Assembly (NCBI GenBank): GCA_029248825.1
Contig: JAQWIP010000049.1
Coordinates: 1 to 9,491, forward strand
Length of the DNA stretch: 9,491 bases
Direction of reading: 5' to 3'
Source: Alphaproteobacteria bacterium
GTDB taxonomy: Bacteria > Pseudomonadota > Alphaproteobacteria > RS24
The notes under the pieces are model-generated. The model was not told the origin of the DNA and ran no database searches. It saw only the letters and a program-made list of their open reading frames with translations. Position numbers and translations under genes: made by a program. Below are positions 1-6,633 of the stretch, in pieces (the first letter of the stretch is position 1; each line of letters starts with the position of its first letter).

Positions 1-1104
1 GGCAAACAAGTAATTAACTGGGGTGAATCAACGTTTTTCCTAGGCGGAAACTCGGTTTTCAATCCCATTGACGTTCCAGCAATTAGAAAACCAGGAGCGG
101 AAATCAAGGAAGCGCTAATTCCAGTTGAGGCGCTCTACGCCAGTGTTTCCCTTCCATATGATCTGTCAGTTGAAGCCTACGTAGGCGGATGGGATCGTTA
201 CAAAATTGATAACGGTGGTACGCCATTCGCTGGCAGTGATGCTGCCTTCCCGGGCTCATCGGCCAACCAAGCTGCATCATTCATTGGTGGCGGCAACTTT
301 GGCGGAACTGCGAAATTTAACTATGATTACCAAGCGTCGGGCGGTCTTACAGCGATTCTTGGCGCTGTGGCAGCGGACAATCCTATAGAAGGAGTAAGCG
401 AGACGCTGACACCAGCTCATTCCTTTACGCATGACCTGTCGAGAGATACTTCTGGTCTTACGCCTGAGGAGCAGCGCTGGGCTTACGATGACCCTTATAT
501 CATTAAACGGATCAGCGACACTGAGCCAGATGAATTTGACAACTATGGTTTGGCAGTGCGTTGGTATTCTGAAGCCCTTGGTTCAACAGAATTCGCTGCG
601 TACTACCAAAACTATGATAGCCGAATTCCTCGCTTCGGGATTCATTCCCTAGCGCCAAGAGCAGGCATAAGCACAGTTGGCGGCGTCAGCACTGACGCTG
701 CAAACCGTGGAACATCGATTGCCGGCTGTACCGCGGCCAAAAATGGCTTGACTGCAGGGGGAGCAACGGGCGGCCTTACTTGGGCAACTTCACCGTATAA
801 TGACGTTCCATATGTGCTCGATAATGACAACGACCCACAAAAAATCCACCGGACAGCCAACGAAGCAAATTCTGCTCTGAATACGGCGCTTACTGCTGCG
901 GAACTTGGTGGAGCCTACATTTCTGCTCCAGATACGTTAGCTCGTCTCGGGGAAGTTAATTGCCGATCAGTTCTGGGTACAAACCAATTCAACGGTGCGT
1001 TCCTAACTGGCGCCATGGCAGCTGTAACAAGCTTCGAAATGAGCTGTACGCTGAGTATCCAGAAGAGCGCGAAGTCTATGGGATTAGTGCGGCTACAACA
1101 TTAG
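1..1104 (+). CDS. DUF1302 outer-membrane protein, 5' part (partial, frameshifted)
   Basis: The frame is open from the first base, so the signal peptide and N-terminal part lie outside the window. Seen: the opening residues contain INWGEST, then a Gly-rich turn, NPIDVPAIRKPG and IKEALIPVEALYASVSL. These match the conserved early core of the DUF1302 family, which are predicted outer-membrane beta-barrels. Many Gly/Asn/Thr/Tyr residues and short alternating segments fit barrel strands. Family resemblance continues to codon 346 (1036-1038). The frame then runs out of family-like sequence and stops at 1104, while the homologous continuation is in the +3 frame (1041-1883). One extra A in the run at 1037-1039 would read through as SFENELYAEYPEE, so this and the next entry are one gene. 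Known: DUF1302 proteins usually neighbour DUF1329 genes. Function is not established; transport of hydrophobic compounds is an inference. Cysteines at 727 and 961 are noted in the findings. Confidence 0.85.
   Translation, partial: GKQVINWGESTFFLGGNSVFNPIDVPAIRKPGAEIKEALIPVEALYASVSLPYDLSVEAYVGGWDRYKIDNGGTPFAGSDAAFPGSSANQAASFIGGGNFGGTAKFNYDYQASGGLTAILGAVAADNPIEGVSETLTPAHSFTHDLSRDTSGLTPEEQRWAYDDPYIIKRISDTEPDEFDNYGLAVRWYSEALGSTEFAAYYQNYDSRIPRFGIHSLAPRAGISTVGGVSTDAANRGTSIAGCTAAKNGLTAGGATGGLTWATSPYNDVPYVLDNDNDPQKIHRTANEANSALNTALTAAELGGAYISAPDTLARLGEVNCRSVLGTNQFNGAFLTGAMAAVTSFEMSCTLSIQKSAKSMGLVRLQH
1036..1041 (+). other. Apparent 1-nt deletion in an A run (frameshift site)
   Basis: The bases read GAAATG. 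Restoring one A gives GAA AAT GAG CTG TAC and joins the two DUF1302 halves without loss of any conserved segment. It may be a true mutation or a homopolymer sequencing or assembly error; the sequence alone cannot decide. Confidence 0.7.
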
Positions 1105-1883
1105 CTGGCTGGGGCGTGCAAGGCGAAGTCACTTACCGTCCAAACGCTGACTTCCAAATCGATACCGACACCGTCGTTATCGGAGCAGTTGTTGCTGGTT
1201 GTGCTTTTGAGCTAAACTATGGTCCGGCATTAGCGCCTGTATTTGGAGCTTACTCAACCTATGCAGCCGCATCAGGCATTGGATGCACGGGACAGGACCA
1301 ACGCCTTAAGGGGTGGGATGAGATGGAGCTATACAATTTCGATATTGGCACCACGGCCGTCTACACGTCTTCACACCCATTGATATCTGCGTTGGGAGCG
1401 AATAGCGGTGTCCTTCTTACCGAGTTTGCAGGAGCTTACGTTACAGATTTTGAGACCAGAACTATTCAGACATCAGGTGGTCCTGTAACCGTTGAGACGT
1501 CAGAAAACGGTTATGTTTTGCCGAGCACATGTACTTCTGGCGGTGACGTTCCACTCTCAGGTTTGTTCGGACTTGACCCGAGGGGCGAAACAGATTGTCG
1601 CCCAACCCAGGGACAAGTTTCCGGTCTGTTGCTGGCAGGTTTAACCTACAACAACGTAATGGGCAGCGCTTGGACACTTTCACCTCGTCTCATTCATCGC
1701 CAAGGCCTTCGTGGTCGTGGTGTTGGTGGCGTGCAGGGCGTAGGTTCAACATCCCTAAGCGTCGAGGCTAGCTATCAGGAAACGAGGATTGGCTTGAGCT
1801 ATGTTGATTACTTCGGTCCAGAAAATCGCTTTAAAAATGGCGATAAGGATTCCGTAGCGTTGACCATAAGCCAACCTTTCTAA
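1041..1883 (+). CDS. DUF1302 outer-membrane protein, 3' part after frameshift
   Basis: This is the continuation of the preceding beta-barrel in another frame. Seen: the first residues read ELYAEYPEEREVYGIS, then a segment with GWGVQGEVTYRPN, the DUF1302 strand-turn pattern. The C-terminus is SVALTISQPF, with alternating hydrophobic residues and a final Phe, the usual beta-signal for BAM-mediated outer-membrane insertion. The frame is open further upstream to about 960, but the translation there is not family-like. No ATG with a ribosome binding site is visible, so independent translation is unlikely. Four cysteines (codons at 1200, 1284, 1530, 1596) fall in Gly-rich, loop-like stretches. A GC-rich hairpin follows the stop codon, and the DUF1329 gene starts 65 bases later, which suggests a shared transcript or shared role. 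The window covers about 627 residues of the repaired protein, so the full barrel is large. Confidence 0.82.
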   Translation, partial: ELYAEYPEEREVYGISAATTLAGWGVQGEVTYRPNADFQIDTDTVVIGAVVAGCAFELNYGPALAPVFGAYSTYAAASGIGCTGQDQRLKGWDEMELYNFDIGTTAVYTSSHPLISALGANSGVLLTEFAGAYVTDFETRTIQTSGGPVTVETSENGYVLPSTCTSGGDVPLSGLFGLDPRGETDCRPTQGQVSGLLLAGLTYNNVMGSAWTLSPRLIHRQGLRGRGVGGVQGVGSTSLSVEASYQETRIGLSYVDYFGPENRFKNGDKDSVALTISQPF

Positions 1884-1894
1884 ATTGTATCTTA

Positions 1895-1918
1895 CCGGGG
1901 GCGGCAAGCCGCCCCCGG
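1895..1918 (+). terminator. GC-rich hairpin between DUF1302 and DUF1329 genes
   Basis: A perfect 10-bp stem (CCGGGGGCGG with CCGCCCCCGG) closes a 4-base CAAG loop, 11 bases after the DUF1302 stop. No U tract follows directly; the nearest T run is at 1930-1934, just before the next ribosome binding site. It may be a leaky terminator or an mRNA-stabilising element that uncouples expression of the barrel from the DUF1329 gene. A canonical intrinsic terminator is less likely. Confidence 0.5.
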
Positions 1919-1948
1919 AAACCAATTAGTTTTTATGGAGAATTTCAA

Positions 1949-3316
1949 ATGAAAACCAAACTTTTAACTACAGCCTTGACACTGAGCCTAGCGGCCGGTT
2001 TTGCTGTGGCCGAAGTTCCGGCCAATCAAGCAGCTCGTCTTGGCGCCGATCTCACCCCCATGGGGGCCGAAAAAGCCGGCTCTAAATCAGGTGTGAGCTC
2101 ATGGTCAGGCCGAGCCATCAATGGTTCTGCTCTGCTGAACGGATATGATGGGGGCGCTTTGCCAAACCCATTTGCTTCCGAGAAACCTAGCTATACTATT
2201 ACGGCGGCAAATGCGGCTCAGTATGACAAGCAACTTACTGTTGGCCAAAAAGCCATGCTGGCAACTTACCCAGATAGCTACAAGCTGAATGTGTACAAGT
2301 CCAACCGGACCTGCACCTATCCAGACTTCGTCTATAAGGCAAGCAAGCGTAATGCATCGGTAGGTAAAGTTGTCGACGGCGGTAACGGTATCTCGGAAGC
2401 CATTATGGCCTCGCCGTTCCCAATCCCAAGCAGCGCTGTCGAAGTTGTATGGAACCACACACTGCGCTATCGCGGTGAGCGGGTAGCTCGTGACTTCAAT
2501 ATGACGGCACCAACTGCCAGTGGCGATTACACGCTGACTTACACGCGTGATGAAATCGTGTTCCCGTATTCCAACGCGCAAAATGCTCGTGCGGAAGACT
2601 TGGACAATATTTCGATCTACTTCGTGGCTTACACATCTGCGCCAGCACGTCGTGCCGGTAACGTTGTTTTGGTACATGAAACGCTGAATATGGCTCAAGA
2701 AGGCCGCAAAGCTTGGACCTATAGCCCAGGTACACGCCGTGTACGTCGTGCGCCAAACATTGCGTATGACAACCCAATGACCAATGGTGATGGCATGGGC
2801 ACGTCGGATCAGTATGATGGCTACAATGGCGCCCCAGACCGTTACACTTGGACGGTTTCAGGTGTTGAAGAGAAACTGTCGCAACAAAACAACTACAATG
2901 CTGTTTTGAGCGATTATGACTCTCTTCTGCAAGCTGGTCACGTAAACCCAGATCTTCAGCGTTATGAAATGCGTCGTCAGTGGGTTATCGAAGGTAACCT
3001 GAAGGGCGGAGCTCGTCACATTTATGCGAAGCGTGTGCTGCGTATGGACGAAGACAGCAAGCAAATGACAGCTGGCGAAATGTATGATGGTCGTGGTGAG
3101 CTGTGGCGTGTCCAAGAAATTGGTCAAGCCCCTGATTACCGTCCCGATGCACAGGTTTGCTGGACAACCGGTGGTGAGTTTATTTATGACTTGCTGGCTG
3201 GTCGTTACATGGGCCTAGGCATGAAAGCGGGCCGTCCTGCGAACGTGGTTACTGGCCTCGAGCGTCTTGAACCAAACTATTATACACCAGCGAACGTGCG
3301 CCGTCTCGGCCGCTAA
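1949..3316 (+). CDS. DUF1329 periplasmic protein (LolA-like fold), first paralogue
   Basis: The product has 455 residues. The start is the ATG at 1949, preceded by GGAGA at 1937-1941 with 7-base spacing. Residues 1-21 form a signal peptide (Lys at 2 and 4, hydrophobic core, AVA before Glu22), so the product is exported; no lipobox Cys is seen. Family landmarks: ARLGADLTPMGAEKAG (29-44), SPFPIP (155-160), WNHTLRYRGE (168-177), a core from ETLNMA (244-249) through WTYSPGTRRVRRAP (256-269) and GYNGAPDR (291-298), and YDGRGELWRVQE (379-390). Two cysteines, C122 and C404, could form a disulfide. Known: DUF1329 proteins are full-length at about 450 residues, are related to the LolA/LolB lipid-carrier fold as I recall, and neighbour DUF1302 barrels. 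Inferred: a periplasmic carrier of hydrophobic molecules working with the upstream barrel. Codon use favours GCT and CGT, unlike the next paralogue. A terminator follows 20 bases after the stop. Confidence 0.93.
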   Translation: MKTKLLTTALTLSLAAGFAVAEVPANQAARLGADLTPMGAEKAGSKSGVSSWSGRAINGSALLNGYDGGALPNPFASEKPSYTITAANAAQYDKQLTVGQKAMLATYPDSYKLNVYKSNRTCTYPDFVYKASKRNASVGKVVDGGNGISEAIMASPFPIPSSAVEVVWNHTLRYRGERVARDFNMTAPTASGDYTLTYTRDEIVFPYSNAQNARAEDLDNISIYFVAYTSAPARRAGNVVLVHETLNMAQEGRKAWTYSPGTRRVRRAPNIAYDNPMTNGDGMGTSDQYDGYNGAPDRYTWTVSGVEEKLSQQNNYNAVLSDYDSLLQAGHVNPDLQRYEMRRQWVIEGNLKGGARHIYAKRVLRMDEDSKQMTAGEMYDGRGELWRVQEIGQAPDYRPDAQVCWTTGGEFIYDLLAGRYMGLGMKAGRPANVVTGLERLEPNYYTPANVRRLGR

Positions 3317-3335
3317 GCATACCGTGTGAGATTTG

Positions 3336-3365
3336 AAAGGGCGGGACTTCGGTTCCGCCCTTTTT
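3336..3365 (+). terminator. Intrinsic terminator with UUCG tetraloop after first DUF1329 gene
   Basis: AAAGGGCGGGAC (3336-3347) pairs with GTTCCGCCCTTT (3352-3363), with one G-T wobble, around a TTCG loop closed by C-G, which is the very stable cUUCGg tetraloop. The T run 3361-3365 follows. It ends the DUF1302/DUF1329 unit, so the second DUF1329 gene should have its own promoter. Confidence 0.92.
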
Positions 3366-3434
3366 GCTTTCTGGCCTATCGAGAAAGCCAAAAATTTCGT
3401 TGCCGCCTGTCTCATTTTATGGCTACATCGACAT

Positions 3435-3446
3435 CTTAACGTTAAG
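3435..3446. promoter_or_regulatory. 12-bp perfect palindrome upstream of second DUF1329 gene
   Basis: CTTAACGTTAAG is a perfect dyad that ends 18 bases before the ATG at 3465, in a 99-base leader after a strong terminator where a promoter is expected. The position would suit an operator for a dimeric regulator. No second copy with full symmetry is seen in the window, and 12 bp could arise by chance. No convincing -35/-10 pair was found beside it. Confidence 0.3.
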
Positions 3447-3464
3447 TCAACTCAGGATTTGATT

Positions 3465-4838
3465 ATGTCTCTAGCTCGCTCTGCCTCCGCATTGGCACTT
3501 CTTTCGGCCGCTTTCTTGGCGCTGCCCATGATGTCCGCCCAAGCCAAAGTGCCGCCCGAGCAGACGGCGCGCTTGAACCAAGATCTGACACCGCTCGGCT
3601 CGGAACGGGCTGGCAATGCCGATGGCTCCATCCCCGCCTGGACGGGTGGCATGTCTTCACCGCCCAAAGGCATTGGCTACGAAAAGGGCAAACATCTGCC
3701 CGATCCTTTTTTTGCCGACAAGCCTCTGTTTCGCGTCGATGGCACGAATACCGATAAATATGATGCCTTCATCACGCGCGGCCAAAAGGCTCTGATAGAG
3801 CGCCATAGCACGTATTTCATGGATGTTTACCCGACACGGCGCTCTTGCGAGCAGCCCGAGCACGTCTATAAAGCGGCGGTGAAAAACAGCGCCACGGGCG
3901 AGCTTGTCGCTGAAGGCAATGGCGTGGCGCAAGCGATAATGGCCTCGCCTTTCCCCATCCCCAATAATGGGCTAGAGCTCGTATGGAACCACACGCTGCG
4001 CTATCGCGGCTATAAGTTGCAGCGCCAATTCACTGCCATTCCGGTCAATCAGTCGGGCGATTATTACGAGATTACCGTGCATGATGACGCCATCTTGCGC
4101 TGGTCGGACCCGCAGATGAGCGATGCCAAAGACTTGGAAAATGTCTCTATCTTGTATCTCCTGCAGACCAAATCCCCAGCGCGCTCGGCGGGCTATGTGG
4201 TTTTGGTGCAAGAGACGCTAAACATGGCGATAGAATCGCGCCGCGCCTGGACCTATAGCCCCGGCACGCGCCGCGTGCGCCGCGCGCCGACCATTGCCTA
4301 TGACAACCCCGGCACCAATAGTGACGGCATCACCACGTCGGATAGTTTTGGCGGCTATAATGGCGCCCCCGATAGGTTTAATTGGACGGTGCGGGGCCGC
4401 AGCGAGAAGTTCATCGCCTATAATAATTTCCGTCGTGTGCTGACCCCCTATAAAGAGTTGATTAGCAAAAACCACATCAACCAAGAGCACATGCGCTATG
4501 AGAAGCACCGCGTCTGGGAGGTCTCTGGCAAGCTGAAGCCGAAGTTCCGCCATATCTATGCCGAGAGGGTTTTCTATATCGATGAAGACACCAAAAGCAT
4601 TGTTGCGACCGAGATTTACGATGGCCGTGGCCAGCTATGGCGGGTGCAGGAGTTGGGCGGCGGCGTGCAATATGAGCTGCCCTTATGCTGCGGCTCTGGC
4701 AATACGGTCTATGACCTCATGGTTGGGCGCTATCTGATGCTGGGGCTTATCAATGAAGAAAAGCCGATTGATTTCGACGCGCAGCATTTGGATGCCAAAC
4801 GCTATACACCGGCGAATATTCGTCGCTTGGGACGCTAA
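3465..4838 (+). CDS. DUF1329 periplasmic protein (LolA-like fold), second paralogue
   Basis: The product has 457 residues. The frame is open back to 3333, but that upstream part overlaps the terminator. The ATG at 3465 has AGGA at 3454-3457 and gives a clean signal peptide (residues 1-27, Arg5, Leu/Ala core, SAQA before Lys28), so it is the start. Landmarks match the first paralogue: ARLNQDLTPLGSERAG (35-50), AIMASPFPIP (157-166), VWNHTLRYRG (173-182), ETLNMA (250-255), AWTYSPGTRRVRRAP (261-275), GYNGAPDR (297-304), YDGRGQLWRVQE (385-396) and the C-terminal YTPANIRRLGR. C128 and C408 align with the cysteine pair of the first copy; C409 is extra. The two proteins share the core but differ widely elsewhere (for example APDYRP replaced by VQYELP), so they are old duplicates, probably for different cargo or partners. 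Codon use is richer in GCC/CGC. The gene may be cotranscribed with the Ycf48-like gene 90 bases downstream. Confidence 0.92.
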   Translation: MSLARSASALALLSAAFLALPMMSAQAKVPPEQTARLNQDLTPLGSERAGNADGSIPAWTGGMSSPPKGIGYEKGKHLPDPFFADKPLFRVDGTNTDKYDAFITRGQKALIERHSTYFMDVYPTRRSCEQPEHVYKAAVKNSATGELVAEGNGVAQAIMASPFPIPNNGLELVWNHTLRYRGYKLQRQFTAIPVNQSGDYYEITVHDDAILRWSDPQMSDAKDLENVSILYLLQTKSPARSAGYVVLVQETLNMAIESRRAWTYSPGTRRVRRAPTIAYDNPGTNSDGITTSDSFGGYNGAPDRFNWTVRGRSEKFIAYNNFRRVLTPYKELISKNHINQEHMRYEKHRVWEVSGKLKPKFRHIYAERVFYIDEDTKSIVATEIYDGRGQLWRVQELGGGVQYELPLCCGSGNTVYDLMVGRYLMLGLINEEKPIDFDAQHLDAKRYTPANIRRLGR

Positions 4839-4928
4839 ATGCGCGGTTTTGCCACTTGTCAGAGGGCCACGCCTCTCATATGGTAGGGTCACGAAATAAG
4901 CGGTAAATCCGCGATTAGGGAGAAGAAA

Positions 4929-5933
4929 ATGAATCTATTGTCGCTCAATAAGCGCCTGAAAGCTGCTTTGAACTCGACCCTGGGCTTGGTGGTAAGCGCC
5001 AGCGTGGCGAGTTTTGGTTTGGCTGCGGCCACACCCGCAAAAGCCATGGAGCCTTATGAATTTGCCACCCCAAGCCACATGACCACAAAAGCCTTGCTTT
5101 TGGATGTCGTGCAAACGGGCAATCGTTTGGTTGCGGTTGGCGAATATGGCCATGTTATTATTTCGGACAACCAAGGCGAAAGCTGGGTGCAGGCCGAAAC
5201 CGTGCCAACGCGCAACACGCTGACCAGCGTCATCTTCCTCGACAATCAAACGGGCTATGCCGTGGGTCACGAGGCGACGATTTTAAAAACCAGCGATGGT
5301 GGCAACACATGGGAGCTGCAGTTCAATGAGCGTCGCGGCGAAACCCCCTTGTTTGGCATTTATTTCTCGGATGCCAAAAACGGCATCGCCATCGGCGGCT
5401 TCTCTTATACTTTTGAAACCAAAGATGGTGGCGAAACGTGGACACAACGCTCGCTCGTGGAAGACAGTTATGACGACTTCCACCTGAACGACTTGTTCAC
5501 CGACACCAAGGGCAATGTTTACATCCCCGCCGAATACGGCACGGTTTACAAATCGGTCGACCGTGGCCGCACATGGCAAACCCTAGAGACGGGCTATGAC
5601 GGCTCGTTCTGGGGCGGCTTGGGTCTGTCCAATGGCAATGTCTTGGTCTATGGCATGCGCGGCAACGCCTATATGTCGACGAACAATGGCAAAGGCTGGA
5701 AAAAAGTCACCACCAATGCCGACCAATCGATTACGGGCGGCACGCAATTGGCCGATGGGCGCATTGTTCTCACGGGTCTTTCCGGCACGGTGCTGACCTC
5801 TAAAGATGGCGGCAAAACCTTCGCGTCTGTATCGCGCACCGACCGCTTGAGCTTTGCAACCGCTGCCGCAGGCGAAAATAATACGGTCTTGCTGTTCGGT
5901 GACCCCGGCGTGAAATCTCACGCCCTGCAATAA
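4929..5933 (+). CDS. Exported Ycf48/BNR-repeat beta-propeller protein
   Basis: The product has 334 residues. The ATG at 4929 follows AGGGAGA (4917-4923). Residues 1-39 form a long signal peptide (KRLK, hydrophobic core, TPAKA before Met40), so the protein is periplasmic or surface-exposed. Six Asp-box/BNR motifs recur about every 40 residues: SDNQGESW (79-86), SDGGNTW (122-128), KDGGETW (165-171), VDRGRTW (210-216), NNGKGW (252-257) and KDGGKTF (292-298). This fits a beta-propeller like the cyanobacterial PSII assembly factor Ycf48. In heterotrophs these proteins are not photosynthetic; they commonly sit next to DUF1302, DUF1329 and MMPL/RND genes. Inferred role: an assembly factor or accessory subunit of that envelope system. 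No catalytic residues of sialidases are evident. It is probably in one unit with the second DUF1329 gene and ends in a strong terminator; no MMPL gene follows. Confidence 0.9.
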   Translation: MNLLSLNKRLKAALNSTLGLVVSASVASFGLAAATPAKAMEPYEFATPSHMTTKALLLDVVQTGNRLVAVGEYGHVIISDNQGESWVQAETVPTRNTLTSVIFLDNQTGYAVGHEATILKTSDGGNTWELQFNERRGETPLFGIYFSDAKNGIAIGGFSYTFETKDGGETWTQRSLVEDSYDDFHLNDLFTDTKGNVYIPAEYGTVYKSVDRGRTWQTLETGYDGSFWGGLGLSNGNVLVYGMRGNAYMSTNNGKGWKKVTTNADQSITGGTQLADGRIVLTGLSGTVLTSKDGGKTFASVSRTDRLSFATAAAGENNTVLLFGDPGVKSHALQ

Positions 5934-5955
5934 GCCTCGCGCTTAAATAAGTTTC

Positions 5956-5997
5956 AAAACGCCGCTCTGCCTCACTTCATGGCAGGGCGGCGTTTTT
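5956..5997 (+). terminator. Intrinsic terminator after Ycf48-like gene
   Basis: AAAACGCCGCTCTGCC (5956-5971) pairs with GGCAGGGCGGCGTTTT (5981-5996) with one T-G wobble, around a 9-base loop, and the T run 5993-5997 follows. The sequence directly downstream to about 6057 shows no gene. Confidence 0.92.
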
Positions 5998-6057
5998 CTT
6001 TGGCGGCTTGGCGGCTCGGACCCGCTCTGTCTAAAGTCAGTAAGTTAACTCGATAAA

Positions 6058-6489
6058 AATAACTTCAAAGCCGTGCTGACAGGCTATAGCGATTTGCTAC
6101 AGCCGAGCCACGCCAACCTAGAAGCCATGCGCTATGAATTGCGCCGTCAATGGGTTGTGGAGGGTAATTTGCGCTCCAATGCTCGCCATATTTATTCGCG
6201 TCGCGTTTTGCGCATGGATGAAGACAGCTGGCAAATCACCGGCGGCGAAATGTATGATGGCCGTGGTGAATTGTGGCGTGTTCAAGAGATTGGCCAAGCG
6301 CCAGATTATCGTCCGCACTCGCAGCTTTGCTTCACCAAAGGTGGCGAGTTTATCTACGACACGCTGGCAGGTCGCTATTTGGGTCTGGCTATGAAGTCTC
6401 AACGTCTGGCAAATATTGTCGACGAAGGGCTGGATTATCTGACACCTGAATATTACACCCCCGCCAACGTGCATCGTCTCGGCCGCTAG
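6058..6489 (+). pseudogene. Truncated third DUF1329 copy (C-terminal third only)
   Basis: The translated homology begins abruptly at NNFKAVL (6058) and runs in frame to the TAG at 6487-6489. It corresponds to residues 314-455 of the first DUF1329 protein. Seen: RYELRRQWVVEGNL, ARHIYSRRVLRMDEDS, YDGRGELWRVQEIGQAPDYRP, GGEFIYD and YTPANVHRLGR, all much closer to the first paralogue than to the second. The last 14 bases before the end of the stop (CGTCTCGGCCGCTA) are identical to the first copy, while synonymous sites elsewhere differ widely, so this is not a recent copy. In frame, a TAA lies 10 bases upstream (6046-6048). The first possible starts (GTG 6073, ATG 6127) have no ribosome binding site and no signal peptide. 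A periplasmic function is therefore unlikely, although the frame is uninterrupted. Best read as a recent 5' deletion remnant; an assembly join is the alternative. Confidence 0.8.
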
Positions 6490-6532
6490 GATGAGGCACG
6501 TATCCCGCGCCAAGCGCGTGGGCGGAAACGAA

Positions 6533-6571
6533 AAGAGGGCAGCCGCCATAGATTTGGGGGCTGCCCTTTTT
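6533..6571 (+). terminator. Intrinsic terminator after truncated DUF1329 copy
   Basis: AAGAGGGCAGCC (6533-6544) pairs with GGCTGCCCTTTT (6559-6570), with one G-T wobble, across a 14-base loop, and the T run 6567-6571 follows. A second small GC hairpin lies just upstream at 6504-6521 (CCCGCGC, CAA loop, GCGCG with a bulged T then GG). Both separate the remnant from the next operon. Confidence 0.88.
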
Positions 6572-6633
6572 GCTGTCTTTTTTCTGGCCATAGATCAGCG
6601 CCGTGCTAATCTTCCCAGCACAAAGGAAAACAG

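Noticed and set aside
1030..1047. Programmed -1 ribosomal frameshift joining the two DUF1302 frames
   Set aside because: No X XXY YYZ slippery heptamer or following stable stem is visible, and the DUF1302 family is not known for recoding. A simple A deletion explains the data.
2105..2698. 197-residue antisense open frame within the first DUF1329 gene
   Set aside because: It lies wholly opposite a well-supported gene, with no ribosome binding site or recognisable domain; it is a shadow frame.
3333..3464. N-terminal extension of the second DUF1329 gene from a TTG at 3333
   Set aside because: It would place coding sequence inside an intrinsic terminator and put 44 residues before a clean signal peptide. 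The ATG at 3465 with AGGA is preferred.
4861..4912. Two small hairpins (4861-4876 and 4900-4912) between the second DUF1329 gene and the Ycf48-like gene
   Set aside because: Stems of only 4-5 bp and no T run; not a terminator, so cotranscription remains likely.
6006..6040. Weak sigma-70-like pair (TTGGCG, 18-base spacer, TAAAGT) before the truncated DUF1329 copy
   Set aside because: Poor -10 match and no supporting evidence; such pairs occur often by chance.
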